Notes under the pieces: generated by a model | What the model saw: only the letters and a program-made list of their open reading frames with translations | Databases searched by the model: none | What the model was told of the DNA's origin: nothing | Shown: positions 26,137 to 39,920 of the stretch, in pieces | Layout: each line of letters begins with the position of its first letter | How positions within the stretch are numbered: the first letter of the stretch is position 1 | From: Mantis religiosa | Lineage: Eukaryota; Arthropoda; Insecta; Mantodea; Mantidae | Direction: 5' to 3' | DNA: 64,000 nt | Assembly (NCBI GenBank): GCA_030765055.1 | Contig: JAUKNK010000148.1 | Span: forward strand, 823,501-887,500 | Position numbers and translations under genes: made by a program

Positions 26137-28830
26137 CTATATTTGAAATCTGATTAGTGCACAAATAGACCCCAATCCTACAGTAAGATACAGCGGCATA
26201 TCCCAGCACAACCTATAACTGTTATCTGTTAAGTGCACAAATAGACCCCAATCCTACAGTTAGATACAGTGGCATATCCCAGCACAAACTATAACTGTTA
26301 TCTGTTAAGTGCACAAATAGACCCCAAACCTAAAGTTAGATAAAGCAGCATATACCAGCACAACCTATAATTGTTATCTGTTAAGTGCACAATAAGACCC
26401 CAATCCTACAGTTAGATACAGTAGCATATTCCAGCACAACCAATAACTGTTATATGTTAAGTGCACAATTAGACCCCAAACCTACAGTTAGATACAGCAC
26501 CATATACCAGCACAACCAATAACTGTTATATGTTAAGTGCACAATTAGACCCCAATCCTACAGTTAGATAAAGCAGCATATACCAGCACAACCTATAATT
26601 GTTTTCTGTTAAGTGCACAATAAGACCCCAATCCTACAGTTAGATACAGCAGCATATTCCAGCACAACCTATATTTGTTATCTGTTTAGTGCACAAATAG
26701 ACCCCAAACCTACAGTTAGATACAGCACCATATACCAGCAGAACCTGTATTTGAAATCTGGTTAGTGTACAAATAGACCCCAGTCCTACAGTTAGATACA
26801 GCGGCATATCCCAGCACAACCTATAACTGTTATCTGTTAAGTGCACAAATAGACCCCAATCCTACAGTTAGATACAGCGGCATATACCAGCACAACCTAT
26901 AAGTGTTATCTGTTAAGTGCAGATATAGACCCCAATCCTACAGTTAGATACAGCACCATATCCCAGCACAACCTATAACTGTTATCTATTAAGTGCACAA
27001 ATAGTACCCAATTCTACTGTTAGATAAAGCAGCATATCCCAGCACAACCTATAACTGTTATCTGTTAAGTGCATAAATAGTACCCAATTCTACTGTTAGA
27101 TAAAGCAGCATATCCCAGCACAACCTATATTTGTTATCTGTTAAGTGCACAATTAGACACCAATCCTACAGTTAGATACAGCACCATATCCCAGCACAAC
27201 CTATAACTGTTATCTGTTAAGTGCACAATTAGACCCCAATCCTACAGTTAGATACAGCACCATATCCCAGCACATCCTATAAGTGTTATCTGTTAAGTGC
27301 ACAAATAGTACCCAATTCTACTGTTAGATAAAGCAGCATATACCAGCACAACCTATATTTGTTATCTGTTAAGTGCACAATTAGACCCCAATCCTTCACT
27401 TAGATACAGCACCATATCCCAGCACAACCTATAACTGTTATCTGTTAAGTGCACAAGTAGACCTTAATCCTACAGTTAGATACAGCGGCATATCCTAGCA
27501 AAACCTATAACTGTTATCTGTTAAGTGCACAAATAGACCCCAATCCTACAGATAGATACAGCAGCATATCCCAGCACAACCTATATTTGTTATCTGTTAA
27601 GTGCACAAATAAACCCCAATCCTACAGTTAGATACAGCACCATATCCCAGCACACCCTATAACTGTTATCCGCTAAGTGCACAAATAGTCCCCAATTCTA
27701 CTGTTAGATACAGCAGCATATCCCAGCACAACCTATATTTGTTATCTGTTTAGTGCACAATTAGACCCCAATCCTACAGTTAGATACGGCACCATATCAC
27801 AGCACAACCTATAACTGTTATCTGTTAAGTGCACAAATCGACCCCAATCCAACAGTTAGATACAGCGGCATATCCCAGCACAACCTATAACTGTTATCTG
27901 TTAAGTGCACAAATAGTCCCGAATCCTACAGTTAGATACAGCAGCATATCCCAACACAACCTATAACTGTTATCTGTTAAGTGCACAAGTAGTCCCCAAT
28001 CCTACAGTTAGATACAAGAGCATATCCCAGCACAACGTATATTTGTGATCTGTTTAGTGCACAAATAGACCCCAATCCTACAGTTGGATACAGCACCATA
28101 TCCCAGCACAACCTATACCTGTTATCTGTTTAGTGCACAAATTGACCCCAATCCTACAGTTACATACAGCAGCATATACCAGCACAACCTATATTTGTTA
28201 TCTGTTTAGTGCAACAGTAGATCCCAATCCTACAGTTAGATACAGCAGCATATTCCAGCACAACCTATATTTGTTATCTGTTTATTGCTCAAATAGACCC
28301 CAATCTTACAGTTAGTTACAGCAACATATCCCAGAGCAACCTATATTTGTTATCTGTTTAGTGCACAAATAGACCCCAATCCTACAGTTAGATACAGCAG
28401 CATACCGCAGCACAACCTATATTTGTTATCTGTTTAGTGCACAATTAGACCCCAAGCCTACAGTTAGATACAGCACCATATCCCAGCACAACCTAAATTT
28501 GTTATCTGATAAGTGCACAAATAGACCCCAATCCTACAGTTAGATATAGCGTCATATCCCAGCACAACCTATATTTGTTATCTGTTAGGTTCACAAATGG
28601 TCCCCAATCCTACAGTTAGATACAGCAGCATATTCCAGCACAGCCTGTATTTGTTATCTGTTAAGTGCACAATTAGACCCCAATCCTACAGTTAGATACA
28701 GCACCACATCCCCGCACAACCTATAACTGTTATCTGTTAGGTGCACAAATAGACCTTAATCCTACAGTTAGATACAGCACCATATCCCAGCACAACCTAT
28801 ATTTGTTATCTGTTTAGTGCACAAATAGAC

Positions 28831-28990
28831 CCCAGTCTTACACTTAGTTACAGCAGCATATCCCAGCAGAACCTATATTTGAAATCTGATTAGTGCACAA
28901 ATAGACCCCAGTCTTACAGTTAGTTACAGCAGCATATCCCAGCAGAACCTATATTTGAAATCTGATTAGTGCACAAATAGACCCCAGTCC
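28831..28990 (+). repeat. Tandem pair of class C monomers inside domain 1
   Basis: CCCAGTCTTACA lies at 28831 and 28907 (76 bp apart), and CCCAGTCCTACA at 28983. The intervening monomers share GTTAGTTACAGC or CTTAGTTACAGC, CCCAGCAGAACC and class C TTGAAATCTGATTAG. This is the densest class C site before 32.6 kb. Confidence 0.82.
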
Positions 28991-29520
28991 TACAGTTAGA
29001 TACAGCGGCATATCCCAGCACAACCTATAACTGTTATTCGTTTAGTGCACAAATAGACCCCAATCCTACAGTTAGATACAGCGGCATATACCAGCACAAC
29101 CTATAACTGTTATCTGTTAAGTGCACAGATAGACCCCAATCCTACAGTTAGATACAGCACCATAACCCAGCACAACCTATAACTGTTATCTGTTAAGAGC
29201 ACAAATAGACCTTAATCCTACAGTTAGATACAGCGGCATATCCTAGCAAAACGTATAACTGTTATCTGTTAAGTGCACAAATAGAGCCCAATCCTACAGA
29301 TAGATAAGGCAGCATATCCCAGCACAACCTATAACTGTTATCTGTTAAGTGCAAAAATAAACCCCAATCCTACAGTTAGATACAGCACCATATCCCAGCA
29401 CAACCTATAACTGTTATCCGTTAAGTGGAAAAATAGTCCCCAATTCTACTGTTAGATACAGCAGCATATCCCAGCACAACCAATAGTTGTTAACTGTTTA
29501 GTGCACAATTAGACCCCAAT

Positions 29521-29960
29521 CCTACAGTTAGATACAGCACCATATCCCAGCACAACCTATAACTGTTATCCGTTAAGTGCAAAAATAGTCCCCAATTCTA
29601 CTGTTAGATACAGCAGCATATCCCAGCACAACCTATAGTTGTTATCTGTTTAGTGCACAATTAGACCCCAATCCTACAGTAAGATACAGCACCATATCCC
29701 AGCACAACCTATAACTGTTATCTGTTAAGTGCACAAATAGACCCCAATCCAACAGTTAGATACAGCGGCATATCCCAGCACAACCTATAACTGTTATCTG
29801 TTAAGTGCACAAATAGTACCCAATTCTACTGTTAGATAAAGCAGCATATACCAGCACAACCTATATTTGTTATCTGTTAAGTGTACAATTAGACCCCAAT
29901 CCTACAGTTAGATACAGCACCATATCCCAGCACAACCTATAACTGTTATCTGTTAAGTAC
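29521..29960 (+). repeat. Second copy of the 24961-25400 block
   Basis: This is the partner block. It diverges after about 29955, where this copy continues with GACCTTAATCC while the left copy continues with TAGTCCCCAATTC. Confidence 0.86.
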
Positions 29961-30423
29961 ACAAATAGACCTTAATCCTACAGTTAGATACAGCAGCATA
30001 TCCTAGCAAAACCTATAACTGTTATCTGTTAAGTGCACAAATAGACCCCAATCCTACAGATAGATACAGCAGCATATCCCAGCACAACCTATATTTGTTA
30101 TCTGTTAAGTGCACAAATAAACCACAATCCTACAGTTAGATACAGCACCATATCCCAGCACAACCTATAACTGTTATCCGTTAAGTGCACAAATAGTCCC
30201 CAATTCTACTGTTAGATACAGCAGCATATCCCAGCACAACCTGTATTTGTTATCTGTTTAGTGCACAATTAGACCCCAATCCTACAGTTAGATACAGCAC
30301 CATATCCCAGCACAACCTATAACTGTTATTTGTTAAGTGCACAAATAGACCCCAATCCAACAGTTAGATACAGCGTCATATCCCAGCACAACCTATAACT
30401 GTTATCTGTTAAGTGCACAAATA

Positions 30424-30877
30424 GTCCCGAATCCTACAGTTAGATACAGCAGCATATCCCACACAACCTATAACTGTTAACTGTTAAGTGCACAAGTAGT
30501 CCCCAATCCTACAGTTAGATACAACAGCATATCCCAGCACAACGTATATTTGTTATCTGTTTAGTGCACAAATAGACCCCAATCCGACAGTTAGATACAG
30601 CACCATATTCCAGCACAACCTATAACTGTTATCTGTTAAGTGCACAAATAGTCCCGAATCCTACAGTTAGATACAGCAGCATATCCCAGCACAACCTATA
30701 ACTGTTAACTGTTAAGTGCACAAGTAGTCCCCAATCCTACAGTTAGATACAACAGCATATCCCAGCACAACGTATATTTGTTATCTGTTTAGTGCACAAA
30801 TAGACCCCAATCCGACAGTTAGATACAGCACCATATTCCAGCACAACCTATAACTGTTATCTGTTAAGTGCACAAAT
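30424..30877 (+). repeat. 227-bp trimer repeated twice
   Basis: TAGTCCCGAATCC recurs 227 bp apart (GTCCCGA at 30424 and 30651), followed both times by CTGTTAACTGTTAAG, CACAAGTAGTCCCC, CAACGTATATTTG and AATCCGACAGTT. The missing base is the G of CCCAGCAC, which reads CCCACAC near 30460. Confidence 0.9.
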
Positions 30878-31049
30878 AGACCCCAATCTTACAGTTAGTT
30901 ACAGCAACATATCCCAGCGCAACCTATATTTGTTATCATTTTACTGCACAAATAGACCCCAAGCCTACAGTTGGATATAGCACCATAATCCAGCACAACC
31001 TATATTTTTTATCTGTTTAGTGCACAAATAGACCCCAATCCTACAATTA

Positions 31050-32590
31050 GATACAGCAGCATATCCCAACACAACCTTTATTTGTTATCTGTTTAGTGCC
31101 CAAATAGACCCCAATCCTACAGTTAGATACAGCAGCATATCCCAACACAACCTTTATTTGTTATCTGTTTAGTGCCCAAATAGACCCCAATCCTACAGTT
31201 AGATACATCACCATATACCTACACAACCTATATTTGTTGTCTCTTTAGTGCACAAATGGACGCCAGTCCTACAGTTAGTTACAGCACCATATACCAGTAC
31301 AACATATATTTGTTATCTGTTTAGTGCACAAATAGACCCCAATCCTACAGTTAGATTAAACAGCATATCCCAGCACAGCCTATATTTGTTATCTGTTTAG
31401 TGCACAAATAGACCCCAATCCTACAGTTATATACAGCAGCATATCCCAGCACAACCTATATCTGTTATCTGTTTAGTGCACAAATAGACCCCAATCCTAC
31501 AGTTAGATACAGCGGCATATCCCAGCACAACCTATAACTGTTATCTGTTAAGTGCACAAATAGTCCCCAATTCTACAGTTAGATACAGCAGCATATCCCA
31601 GCACAACCTATATTTGTTTACTGTTTAGTGCACAAATGGACCCCAATCCTGCAGTTAGATACAGCACCATATCACAGCACAACATATATTTGTTATCTGT
31701 TCAGTGCACTAATAACCCCAATCCTACAGTTAGATACAGCAGGCTATTTCAGCACAACCTATATTTGTTATCTGTATAGTACACAAATAGACCCCGATCC
31801 TACAGTGAGATACAGCACCATATAACTGCACAACCTATATTTGTTATCTGTTTAGTGCACAAATAAACCCCAATCCTACAGTTAGATACAGCAGGCTATT
31901 TCAGCACAACCTATATTTGTTATCTGTATAGTACACAAATAGACCCCGATCCTACAGTTAGATACAGCACCATATCCCAGCATAACCTATATTTGTTATC
32001 TCTTAAGTGCACAGATAGACCCCAAACCAACAGTTAGATACAGCAGCATATAACTGCACAACCTATATTTGTTATCTGTTAAGTGCACAAATAGACCACA
32101 ATCCTAGAGTTAGATACAGCAGCATATACTAGCACAACATATATTTGTTATCTGTTCAGCGAACTAATAGACCCCAATCCTATAGTTAGATACAGCAGCA
32201 TATCCCAGAACAACTATATTTGTTATCTGTTTAGTGCACAAATAGACCCCAATCCTACAGTAGGATACAGCAGCATATACCAGCACAACCTATATTTGTT
32301 ACCTGTTCAGTGCACTAATAGACCCCAATCCTACAGTTAAATGCAGCAGCATATACCAGCACAACCTATATTTGTTATCTGTTTAGTGCACAAATAAACC
32401 CCAATCCTACAGTTAGATACAGCACCATATACCTGCGCAACCTATATTTCTTATCTGTTAAATGCACAAATTGACCACAATCCTACAGTTAGATACAGCA
32501 CCATATACCTGCGTAACCTATATTTGTTATCTGTTAAGTGCACAAATTGACCCCAGTCCTACAATTAGATAGAGCACCATATCCCAGCAC
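31050..32590 (+). repeat. Transition block, mostly class A
   Basis: This stretch is mostly class A with new marks that become common to the right: CAGTGCACTAATAACCCC, CATATAACTGCAC, CATATACCTGCG and CATATACCTACAC. A one-monomer tandem duplication with CCTTTATTTG and TAGTGCCCAAATAG lies at 31075 and 31151 (76 bp). The AAATAACCCC type has lost two bases compared with AAATAGACCCC. No class C monomer is present until about 32.59 kb. Confidence 0.75.
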
Positions 32591-33059
32591 AACCTATATT
32601 TGAAATATGATGAGTGCAAAATAGACCCCAATCCTACAGTTAGATACAGCACCATATCCCAGCACAACCTATATTTGAAATCTGATTAGTGCACAAATAG
32701 ACCCCACTCCTACAGTTAGATACAGCACCATATCCCAGCACAACCTATATTTGAAATATGATGAGTGCACAAATAGACCACAACCCTACAGTTAGATACA
32801 GCAGCATATACCAGCACAACATATATTTTTTATCTGTTCAGCGAACTAATAGACCCCAATCCTACAGTTAGATACACCAGCATATCCCAGCACAAACTAT
32901 ATTTGAAATCTGATTAGTGCACAAATAGACCCCACTCCTACAGTTAGATACAGCACCATCTACTAGCACAACCTATATTTGAAATCTGATTAGTACACTA
33001 ATTGACCCCAATCCTACAGTTAGATACAGCGGCATATACCAGCACAACCTATAGCTCTT

Positions 33060-36000
33060 ATCTGTTAAGTGCACAAATAGTCCCCAATCCTACAGTTAGA
33101 TACAGCACCATATACTTGCACAACCTATATTTGAAATCTGATTAGTGCACAAATTGACCCCAATCCTACAGTTAGATACAGCACCATATACCGGCACAAC
33201 CTATATTTGAAATCTGATTAATGCACAAATTGACCCCAATCCTACAGTTAGATACAGCGGCATATACCAGCACAACCCATAACTGTTATCTGTTAAGTGC
33301 ACAAATAGTCCCCAATCCTACAGTTAGATACAGCACCATATACTTGCACAACCTATATTTGAAATCTGATTAGTGCACAAATTGACCCCAATCCTACAGT
33401 TAGATACAGCTCCATATACCAGCACAACCTATATTTGAAATCTGATTGGTGCACAAATTGACCCCAATCCTACAGTTAGATACAGCGGCATATACCAGCA
33501 CAACCTATAACTGTTATCTGTTAAGTGCACAAATAGTCCCCAATCCTACAGTTAGATACAGCACCATATACTTGCACAACCTATATTTGAAATCTGATTA
33601 GTGCACAAATTGACCCCAATCCTACAGTTAGATACAGCACATTATACCAGCACAACCTATATTTGAAATCTGATTAGTGCACAAATAGACCCCAAGCCTA
33701 CAGTTAGATACAGTGGCATATACCAGCACAACCAATAACTGTTATCTGTTAAGAGCACAAATAGACCCCAAACCTACTGTTAGATACAGCACCATATCCC
33801 AGCACAACCTATATTTGAAATCTGATTAGTGCACAAATAGACCCCAATCCTACAGTTATATACAGCGGCATATAGCAGCACAACCTATATTTGTTATCTG
33901 TTAAGTGCACAATTAGACCCCAAGCCTACGGTTGAATACAGCACCATATCCCAGCACAACCTATATTTGTTATCCGTTTAGTGCACAAATGGACCCCAAT
34001 CCTGCAGTTAGATACAGCACCATATCACAGCATAACCTATATTTGTTATCTCTTAAGTGCACATATAGAACCCAAGCCTACAGTCAGATACAGCACCATA
34101 TCGCAGCACAACATATATTTGTTATCTGTTCAGTGCACTAATAACCCATATCCTACAGTTAGATACAGCAGCATATACCAGTACAACATATATTTGTTAT
34201 CTGTTTAGTGCACAAATTGACCCCAATCCTACAGTTAGATACAGCACCATATACCTGCGTAACCTATATTTAAAATATGATTAGTGCACAAATAGACCCC
34301 AATCCTACAGTTAGATACAGCACCATATCCCAGCACAACCTATATTTGAAATCTGATTAGTGCACAAATAGACCTCACTCCTACAGTTAGAAACAGCACC
34401 ATATACCAGCACAACCTATATTTGAAATCTGATTAGTGCACAAATTGACCCCAATCCTACAGTTAGATACAGCGGCATATACCAGCACAACCTATAACTG
34501 TTATCTGTTCAGTGCACAAATAGTCCCCAATCCTACAGTTAGATACAGCACCATATACTTGCAGAACCTATATTTGAAATCTGATTAGTGCACAAATTGA
34601 CCCCAATCCTACAGTTAGATACAGCACCATATACCAGCACAACCTATATTTGAAATCTGATTAGTGTACAAATAGACCCCAATCCTACTGTTAGATACAG
34701 CGGCATATACCAGCACAACCTACACCTGTTATCTGTTAAGTGCACAAATTGTCCCCAATTCTACTGTTAGATACAGCACCATATACTTGCACAACCTATA
34801 TTTGAAATCTGATTAGTGCTCAAATTGACCCCAATCCTACAGTTAGATACAGCGGCATATCCCAGCGCAACCTATATTTGTTATCTGTTAAGTGCACAAA
34901 TAGACCCCAAACCTACAGTTAGATACAGCGGCATATACCAGCACAACCAATAACTGTTATCCGTTAAGTGCACAAATAGACCCCAAACCTACAGTTAGAT
35001 ACAGCACCATATACCAGCAGATCCTTTATTTGAAATATGATTAGTGCACAAATAGAACCCAATGCTACAGTTAGATACAGCACCATATCCCAGCACAACC
35101 TATATTTGAAATCTGTTTAGTGCACAAATAGACCCCAATCCTACAGTTAGATACAGCAGCATATCCCAGCACAACCTATAACTGTTATCTGTTAAGTGCA
35201 CAATTAGACCCCAAGCCTACGGTTAGATACAGCACCATATCCCAGCACAACCAATATTTGTTATCCGTTTAGTGCACAAGTGGGCCCCAATCCTACAGGT
35301 AGATACAGCAGCATATACCTGCACAACCTTTATTTGTTATCTGTTGAGTGCACAAATAGACCCCAATTCTATAGTTAGATACAGCAGCATATCCCAGCAC
35401 AAATTATATTTGTTATCTCTTTAGTGCACAAATAGACCCCAATCCTACAGTTAGATACAGCAGCATATCCCATAACAACCTATATTTGTTATCTGTTTAG
35501 TGCACAAATAGACCCCAATCCTACAGTTAGATACAGCAGCATATCCCAGCACAAACTATAACTCTTATCTGCTAAGTGCACAATTAGACCCCAGGCCTAC
35601 GGTTAGATACAGCACCATATACCAGCACAACCTATAACTGTTATCTGTTAAGTGCACAATTAGACCCCAAGCCTACGGTTGAATACAGCACCATATCCCA
35701 GCACAACCTATATTTTTTATCTGTTTAGTGCACAAATGGACCCCAATCCTGCAGTTAGATACAGCACCATATCACAGCATAACCTATATTTGTTATCTGT
35801 TCAGTGCACTTATAACCCCAATCCTACAGTTAGATACAGCACCATATAACTGCACAACCTATAACTGTTATCTGTTAAGTGCACAATTAGACCCCAAGCC
35901 TACAGTTGAATACAGCACCATATCCCAGCACAACCTATATTTGTTATCCGTTTAGTGCACAAATGGACCCCAATCCTGCAGTTAGATACAGCACCATATC

Positions 36001-36600
36001 ACAGCATAACCTATATATGTTATCTGTTCAGTGCACTTATAACCCCAATCCTACAGTTAGATACAGCACCATATAACAGCACAACCTATATATGTTATCC
36101 GTTTAGTGCACAAATGGACCCCAATCCTGCAGTTAGATACAGCACCATATCACAGCATAACCTATATTTGTTATCTGTTCAGTGCACTTATAACCCCAAT
36201 CCTACAGTTAGATACAGCACCATATAACTGCACAACCTATAACTGTTATCTGTTAAGTGCACAATTAGACCCCAAGCCTACAGTTGAATACAGCACCATA
36301 TCCCAGCACAACCTATATTTGTTATCCGTTTAGTGCACAAATGGACCCCAATCCTGCAGTTAGATACAGCACCATATCACAGCATAACCTATATATGTTA
36401 TCTGTTCAGTGCACTTATAACCCCAATCCTACAGTTAGATACAGCACCATATAACTGCACAACCTATATTTTTTATCTGTTCAGCGAACTAATAGACCCC
36501 AATCCTACAGTTAGATACAGCAGCATATCCCAGCACAACCTATATTTTTTATCTGTTTAGTGCACAAATAGTCCCCAATCCTACAGTAGGATACAGCAGC
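33060..36600 (+). repeat. HOR partial copy Y
   Basis: It contains the TTGAATACAGCACC monomer (33932), TTTAAAATATGATTAG (34269), a GTGCACAAATTGTCCCC monomer (34739) and AGATCCTTTATTTG (35019). From 34741 it follows 45961 at an offset of 11,220 bp, but with more differences than copies B and C show to each other, so it is probably an older copy. Its 33.1-34.3 kb part is also duplicated at 36.9-38.1 kb (offset 3794 bp at the marks). Confidence 0.8.
35728..36560 (+). repeat. 227-bp trimer HOR (first cluster)
   Basis: The three-monomer unit is AAATGGACCCCAATCCTGCAG, then CAGTGCACTTATAACCCC, then CACAATTAGACCCCAAGCC with GTTGAATACAG. It starts at 35728, 35955, 36106 and 36333, at spacings of 227, 151 and 227 bp, so one unit is a dimer. 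The unit is 227 bp, not 228, because of small indels such as CTTATAACCCC. It creates spurious 75-codon frames that end in TAG and restart with GTG one base later. Confidence 0.88.
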
Positions 36601-39600
36601 ATATACCAGCACAACCTATATTTGAAATCTGATTAGTGCACAAATTGACCCCAATCCTACAGATAGATACAGCACCATATACCTGCGTAACCTATATTTG
36701 TTATCTGTTAAGTGCACAAATTGACCCTAGTCCTACAATTAGATACAGCACCATATCCCAGCACAACCTATATTTGAAATCTGATTAGTGCACAAATAGA
36801 CCCCACTCCTACAGTTAGATACAGCACCATATACCTCACAACCTATATTTGAAATCTGATTAGTACACAAATTGACCCCAATCCTACAGTTAGATACAGC
36901 GGCATATACCAGCACAACCTATAACTCTTATCTGTTAAGTGCACAAATAGTCCCCAATCCTACAGTTAGATACAGCACCATATACTTGCACAACCTATAT
37001 TTGAAATCTGATTAGTGTACAAATTGACCCCAATCCTACAGTTAGATACAGCTCCATATACCAGCACAACCTATATTTGAAATCTGATTAGTGCACAAAT
37101 TGACCCCAATCCTACAGTTAGATACAGCGGCATATACCACCACAACCTATAACTGTTATCTGTTAAGTGCACAAATAGTCCCCAATCCTACAGTTAGATA
37201 CAGCACCATATACTTGCACAACCTATATTTGAAATCTGATTAGTGCACAAATTGACCCCAATCCTACAGTTAGATACAGCACCATATAACAGCACAACCT
37301 ATATTTGAAATCTGATTAGTGCACAAATTGACCCCAATCCTACAGTTAGATACAGCACATTATACCAGCACAACCTATATTTGAAATCTGATTAGTGCAC
37401 AAATAGACCCCAAGCCTACAGTTAGATACAGCGGCATATACCACCACAACCAATAACTGTTATCTGTTAAGAGCACAAATAGACCCCAAACCTACTGTTA
37501 GATACAGCACCATATCCCAGCACAACCTATATTTGAAATCTGATTAGTGCACAAATAGACACCAATCCTACAGTTATATACAGCAGCATATACCAGCACA
37601 ACATATATTTTTTATCTGTTCAGCGAACTAATAGACCCCAATCCTACAGTTATATACAGCGGCATATAGCAGCACAACCTATATTTGTTATCTGTTAAGT
37701 GCACAATTAGACCCCAAGCCTACGGTTGAATACAGCACCATATCCCAGCACAACCTATATTTGTTATCCGTTTAGTGCACAAATGGACCCCAATCCTGCA
37801 GTTAGATACAGCACCATATCACAGCATAACCTATATTTGTTATCTCTTAAGTGCACATATAGAACCCAAGCCTACAGTCAGATACAGCACCATATCGCAG
37901 CACAACATATATTTGTTATCTGTTCAGTGCACTAATAACCCATATCCTACAGTTAGATACAGCAGCATATACCAGTACAACATATATTTGTTATCTGTTT
38001 AGTGCACAAATTGACCCCAATCCTACAGTTAGATACAGCACCATATACCTGCGTAACCTATATTTAAAATATGATTAGTGCACAAATAGACCCCAATCCT
38101 ACAGTTAGATACAGCAGCATATCCCAGCACAAACTATAACTCATATCTGCTAAGTGCACAATTAGACCCCAGGCCTACGGTTAGATACAGCACCATATAC
38201 CAGCACAACCTATAACTGTTATCTGTTAAGCGCACAATTAGACCCCAAGCCTACGGTTGAATACAGCACCATATCCCAGCACAACCTATATTTGTTATCC
38301 GTTTAGTGCACAAATGGACCCCAATCCTGCAGTTAGATACAGAACCATATCACAGCATAACCTATATTTGTTATCTGTTCAGTACACTTATAACCCCAAT
38401 CCTACAGTTAGATACAGCACCATATAACTGCACAACCTATAACTGTTATCAGTTAAGTGCACAATTAGACCCCAAGCCTACAGTTGAATACAGCACCATA
38501 TCCCAGCACAACCTATATTTGTTATCCGTTTAGTGCACAAATGGACCCCAATCCTGCAGTTAGATACAGAACCATATCACAGCATAACCTATATTTGTTA
38601 TCTGTTCAGTGCACTTATAGCCCCAATCCTACAGTTAGATACAGCACCATATAACTGCACAACCTATAACTGTTATCTGTTAAGTGCACAATTAGACCCC
38701 AAGCCTACAGTTGAATACAGCACCATATCCCAGCACAACCTATATTTGTTATCCGTTTAGTGCACAAATGGACCCCAATCCTGCAGTTAGATACAGCACC
38801 ATATCACAGCATCACCTATATATGTTATTTCTTAAGTGCACATATGGAACCCAAGCCTACAGTCAGATACAGCACCATATAACTGCACAACCTATATATG
38901 TTATCTTTTAAGTGCGCAAATAGACCCCAATCCTACAGTTAGATACAGCACCATATCGCAGCACAACATATATTTGTTATCTGTTCAGTGCACTTATAAC
39001 CCCAATCCTACAGTTAGATACAGCACCATATAACTGCACAACCTATATTTGTTATCTGTTAAGTGCACAAATAGACCACAACCCTACAGTTAGATACAGC
39101 AGCATATACCAGCACAACATATATTTTTTATCTGTTCAGCGAACTAATAGACCCCAATCCTACAGTTAGATACAGCAGCATATCCCAGCACAACCTATAT
39201 TTGTTATCTGTTTAGTGCACAAATAGTCCCCAATCCTACAGTAGGATACAGCAGCATATACCAGCACAACCTATATTTGTTATCTGTTTAGTGCACAAAC
39301 AGACTCCAAACCTACAGTTAGATACAGCACCATATACCTGCGTAACCTATATTTGTTATCTGTTAAGTGCACAAATTGACCCCAGTCCTACAATTAGATA
39401 CAGCACCATATCCCAGCACAACCTATATTTGAAATATGATTAGTGCACAAATAGACCCCAATCCTACAGTTAGATACAGCACCATATCCCAGCACAACCT
39501 ATACTTGAAATCTGATTAGAGCACAAATAGACCCCACTCCTACAGTTAGATACAGCACCATATACCAGCACAACCTATATTTGAAATCTGATTAGTGCAC

Positions 39601-39920
39601 AAATTGACCCCAATCCTACAGATAGATACAGCACCATACACCTGCGTAACCTATATTTGTTATCTGTTAAGTGCACAAATTGACCCTAGTCCTACAATTA
39701 GATACAGCACCATATCTCAGCACAACCTATATTTGAAATATGATTAGTGCACAAATAGTCCCCAATCCTACAGTTAGATACAGCACCATATCCCAGCACA
39801 ACCTATATTCGAAATCTGATTAGAGTACAAATAGACCCCACTCCTACAGTTAGATACAGCACCATATACCAGCACAACCTATATTTGAAATCTGATTAGT
39901 GCACAAATTGACCCCAATCC
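36601..39920 (+). repeat. HOR partial copy Z
   Basis: It repeats the 33.1-34.3 kb series at 36.9-38.1 kb (marks 37726 and 38063, offset 3794 bp). At about 38.1 kb it jumps directly to the part that in copies B and C lies near 46.67 and 54.17 kb (CACAAACTATAACTCATATC), skipping roughly 0.85 kb. It then runs to the TACACATAG mark at 39921. Confidence 0.8.
38306..38911 (+). repeat. 227-bp trimer HOR (second cluster)
   Basis: The same trimer as at 35.7 kb starts at 38306 and 38533, followed by a derived unit with CACAGCATCACC, GTTATTTCTTAAG and CACATATGGAACCC. The series recurs at 46872/47099 and 54375/54602, so two trimers sit in this position in each of HOR copies Z, B and C. Confidence 0.86.

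Larger units (their letters stand above)
27480..30450 (+). repeat. Three dispersed copies of a ~0.5-kb series
   Basis: TCCTAGCAAAAC (once TCCTAGCAAAACG) marks 27493, 29241 and 30001. The offsets are 1748 and 760 bp, or 23 and 10 monomers exactly. Each is followed by CTACAGATAGATA, AAATAAACC, a CCGTTAAG or CCGCTAAG class B monomer, AATTCTACTG, and later AATCCAACAGTT with TAGTCCCGAATCC. The 29.24 and 30.00 kb copies form a 760-bp decamer repeat. Confidence 0.85.
1..31050 (+). repeat. Domain 1: class A/B mosaic
   Basis: This domain mixes class A and class B monomers. Class C monomers are isolated here, for example near 3131, 5401, 17421, 18851, 20451, 22271, 26141, 28870 and 28945. Two markers appear restricted to it: 73-bp monomers with the 3-bp loss GATACAGCATAT (about 4.4-24.7 kb) and the variant AATCCAACAGTT (351 to 30,354). 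The domain is a patchwork of local higher-order repeats listed separately. The right boundary is gradual and approximate. Confidence 0.8.
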
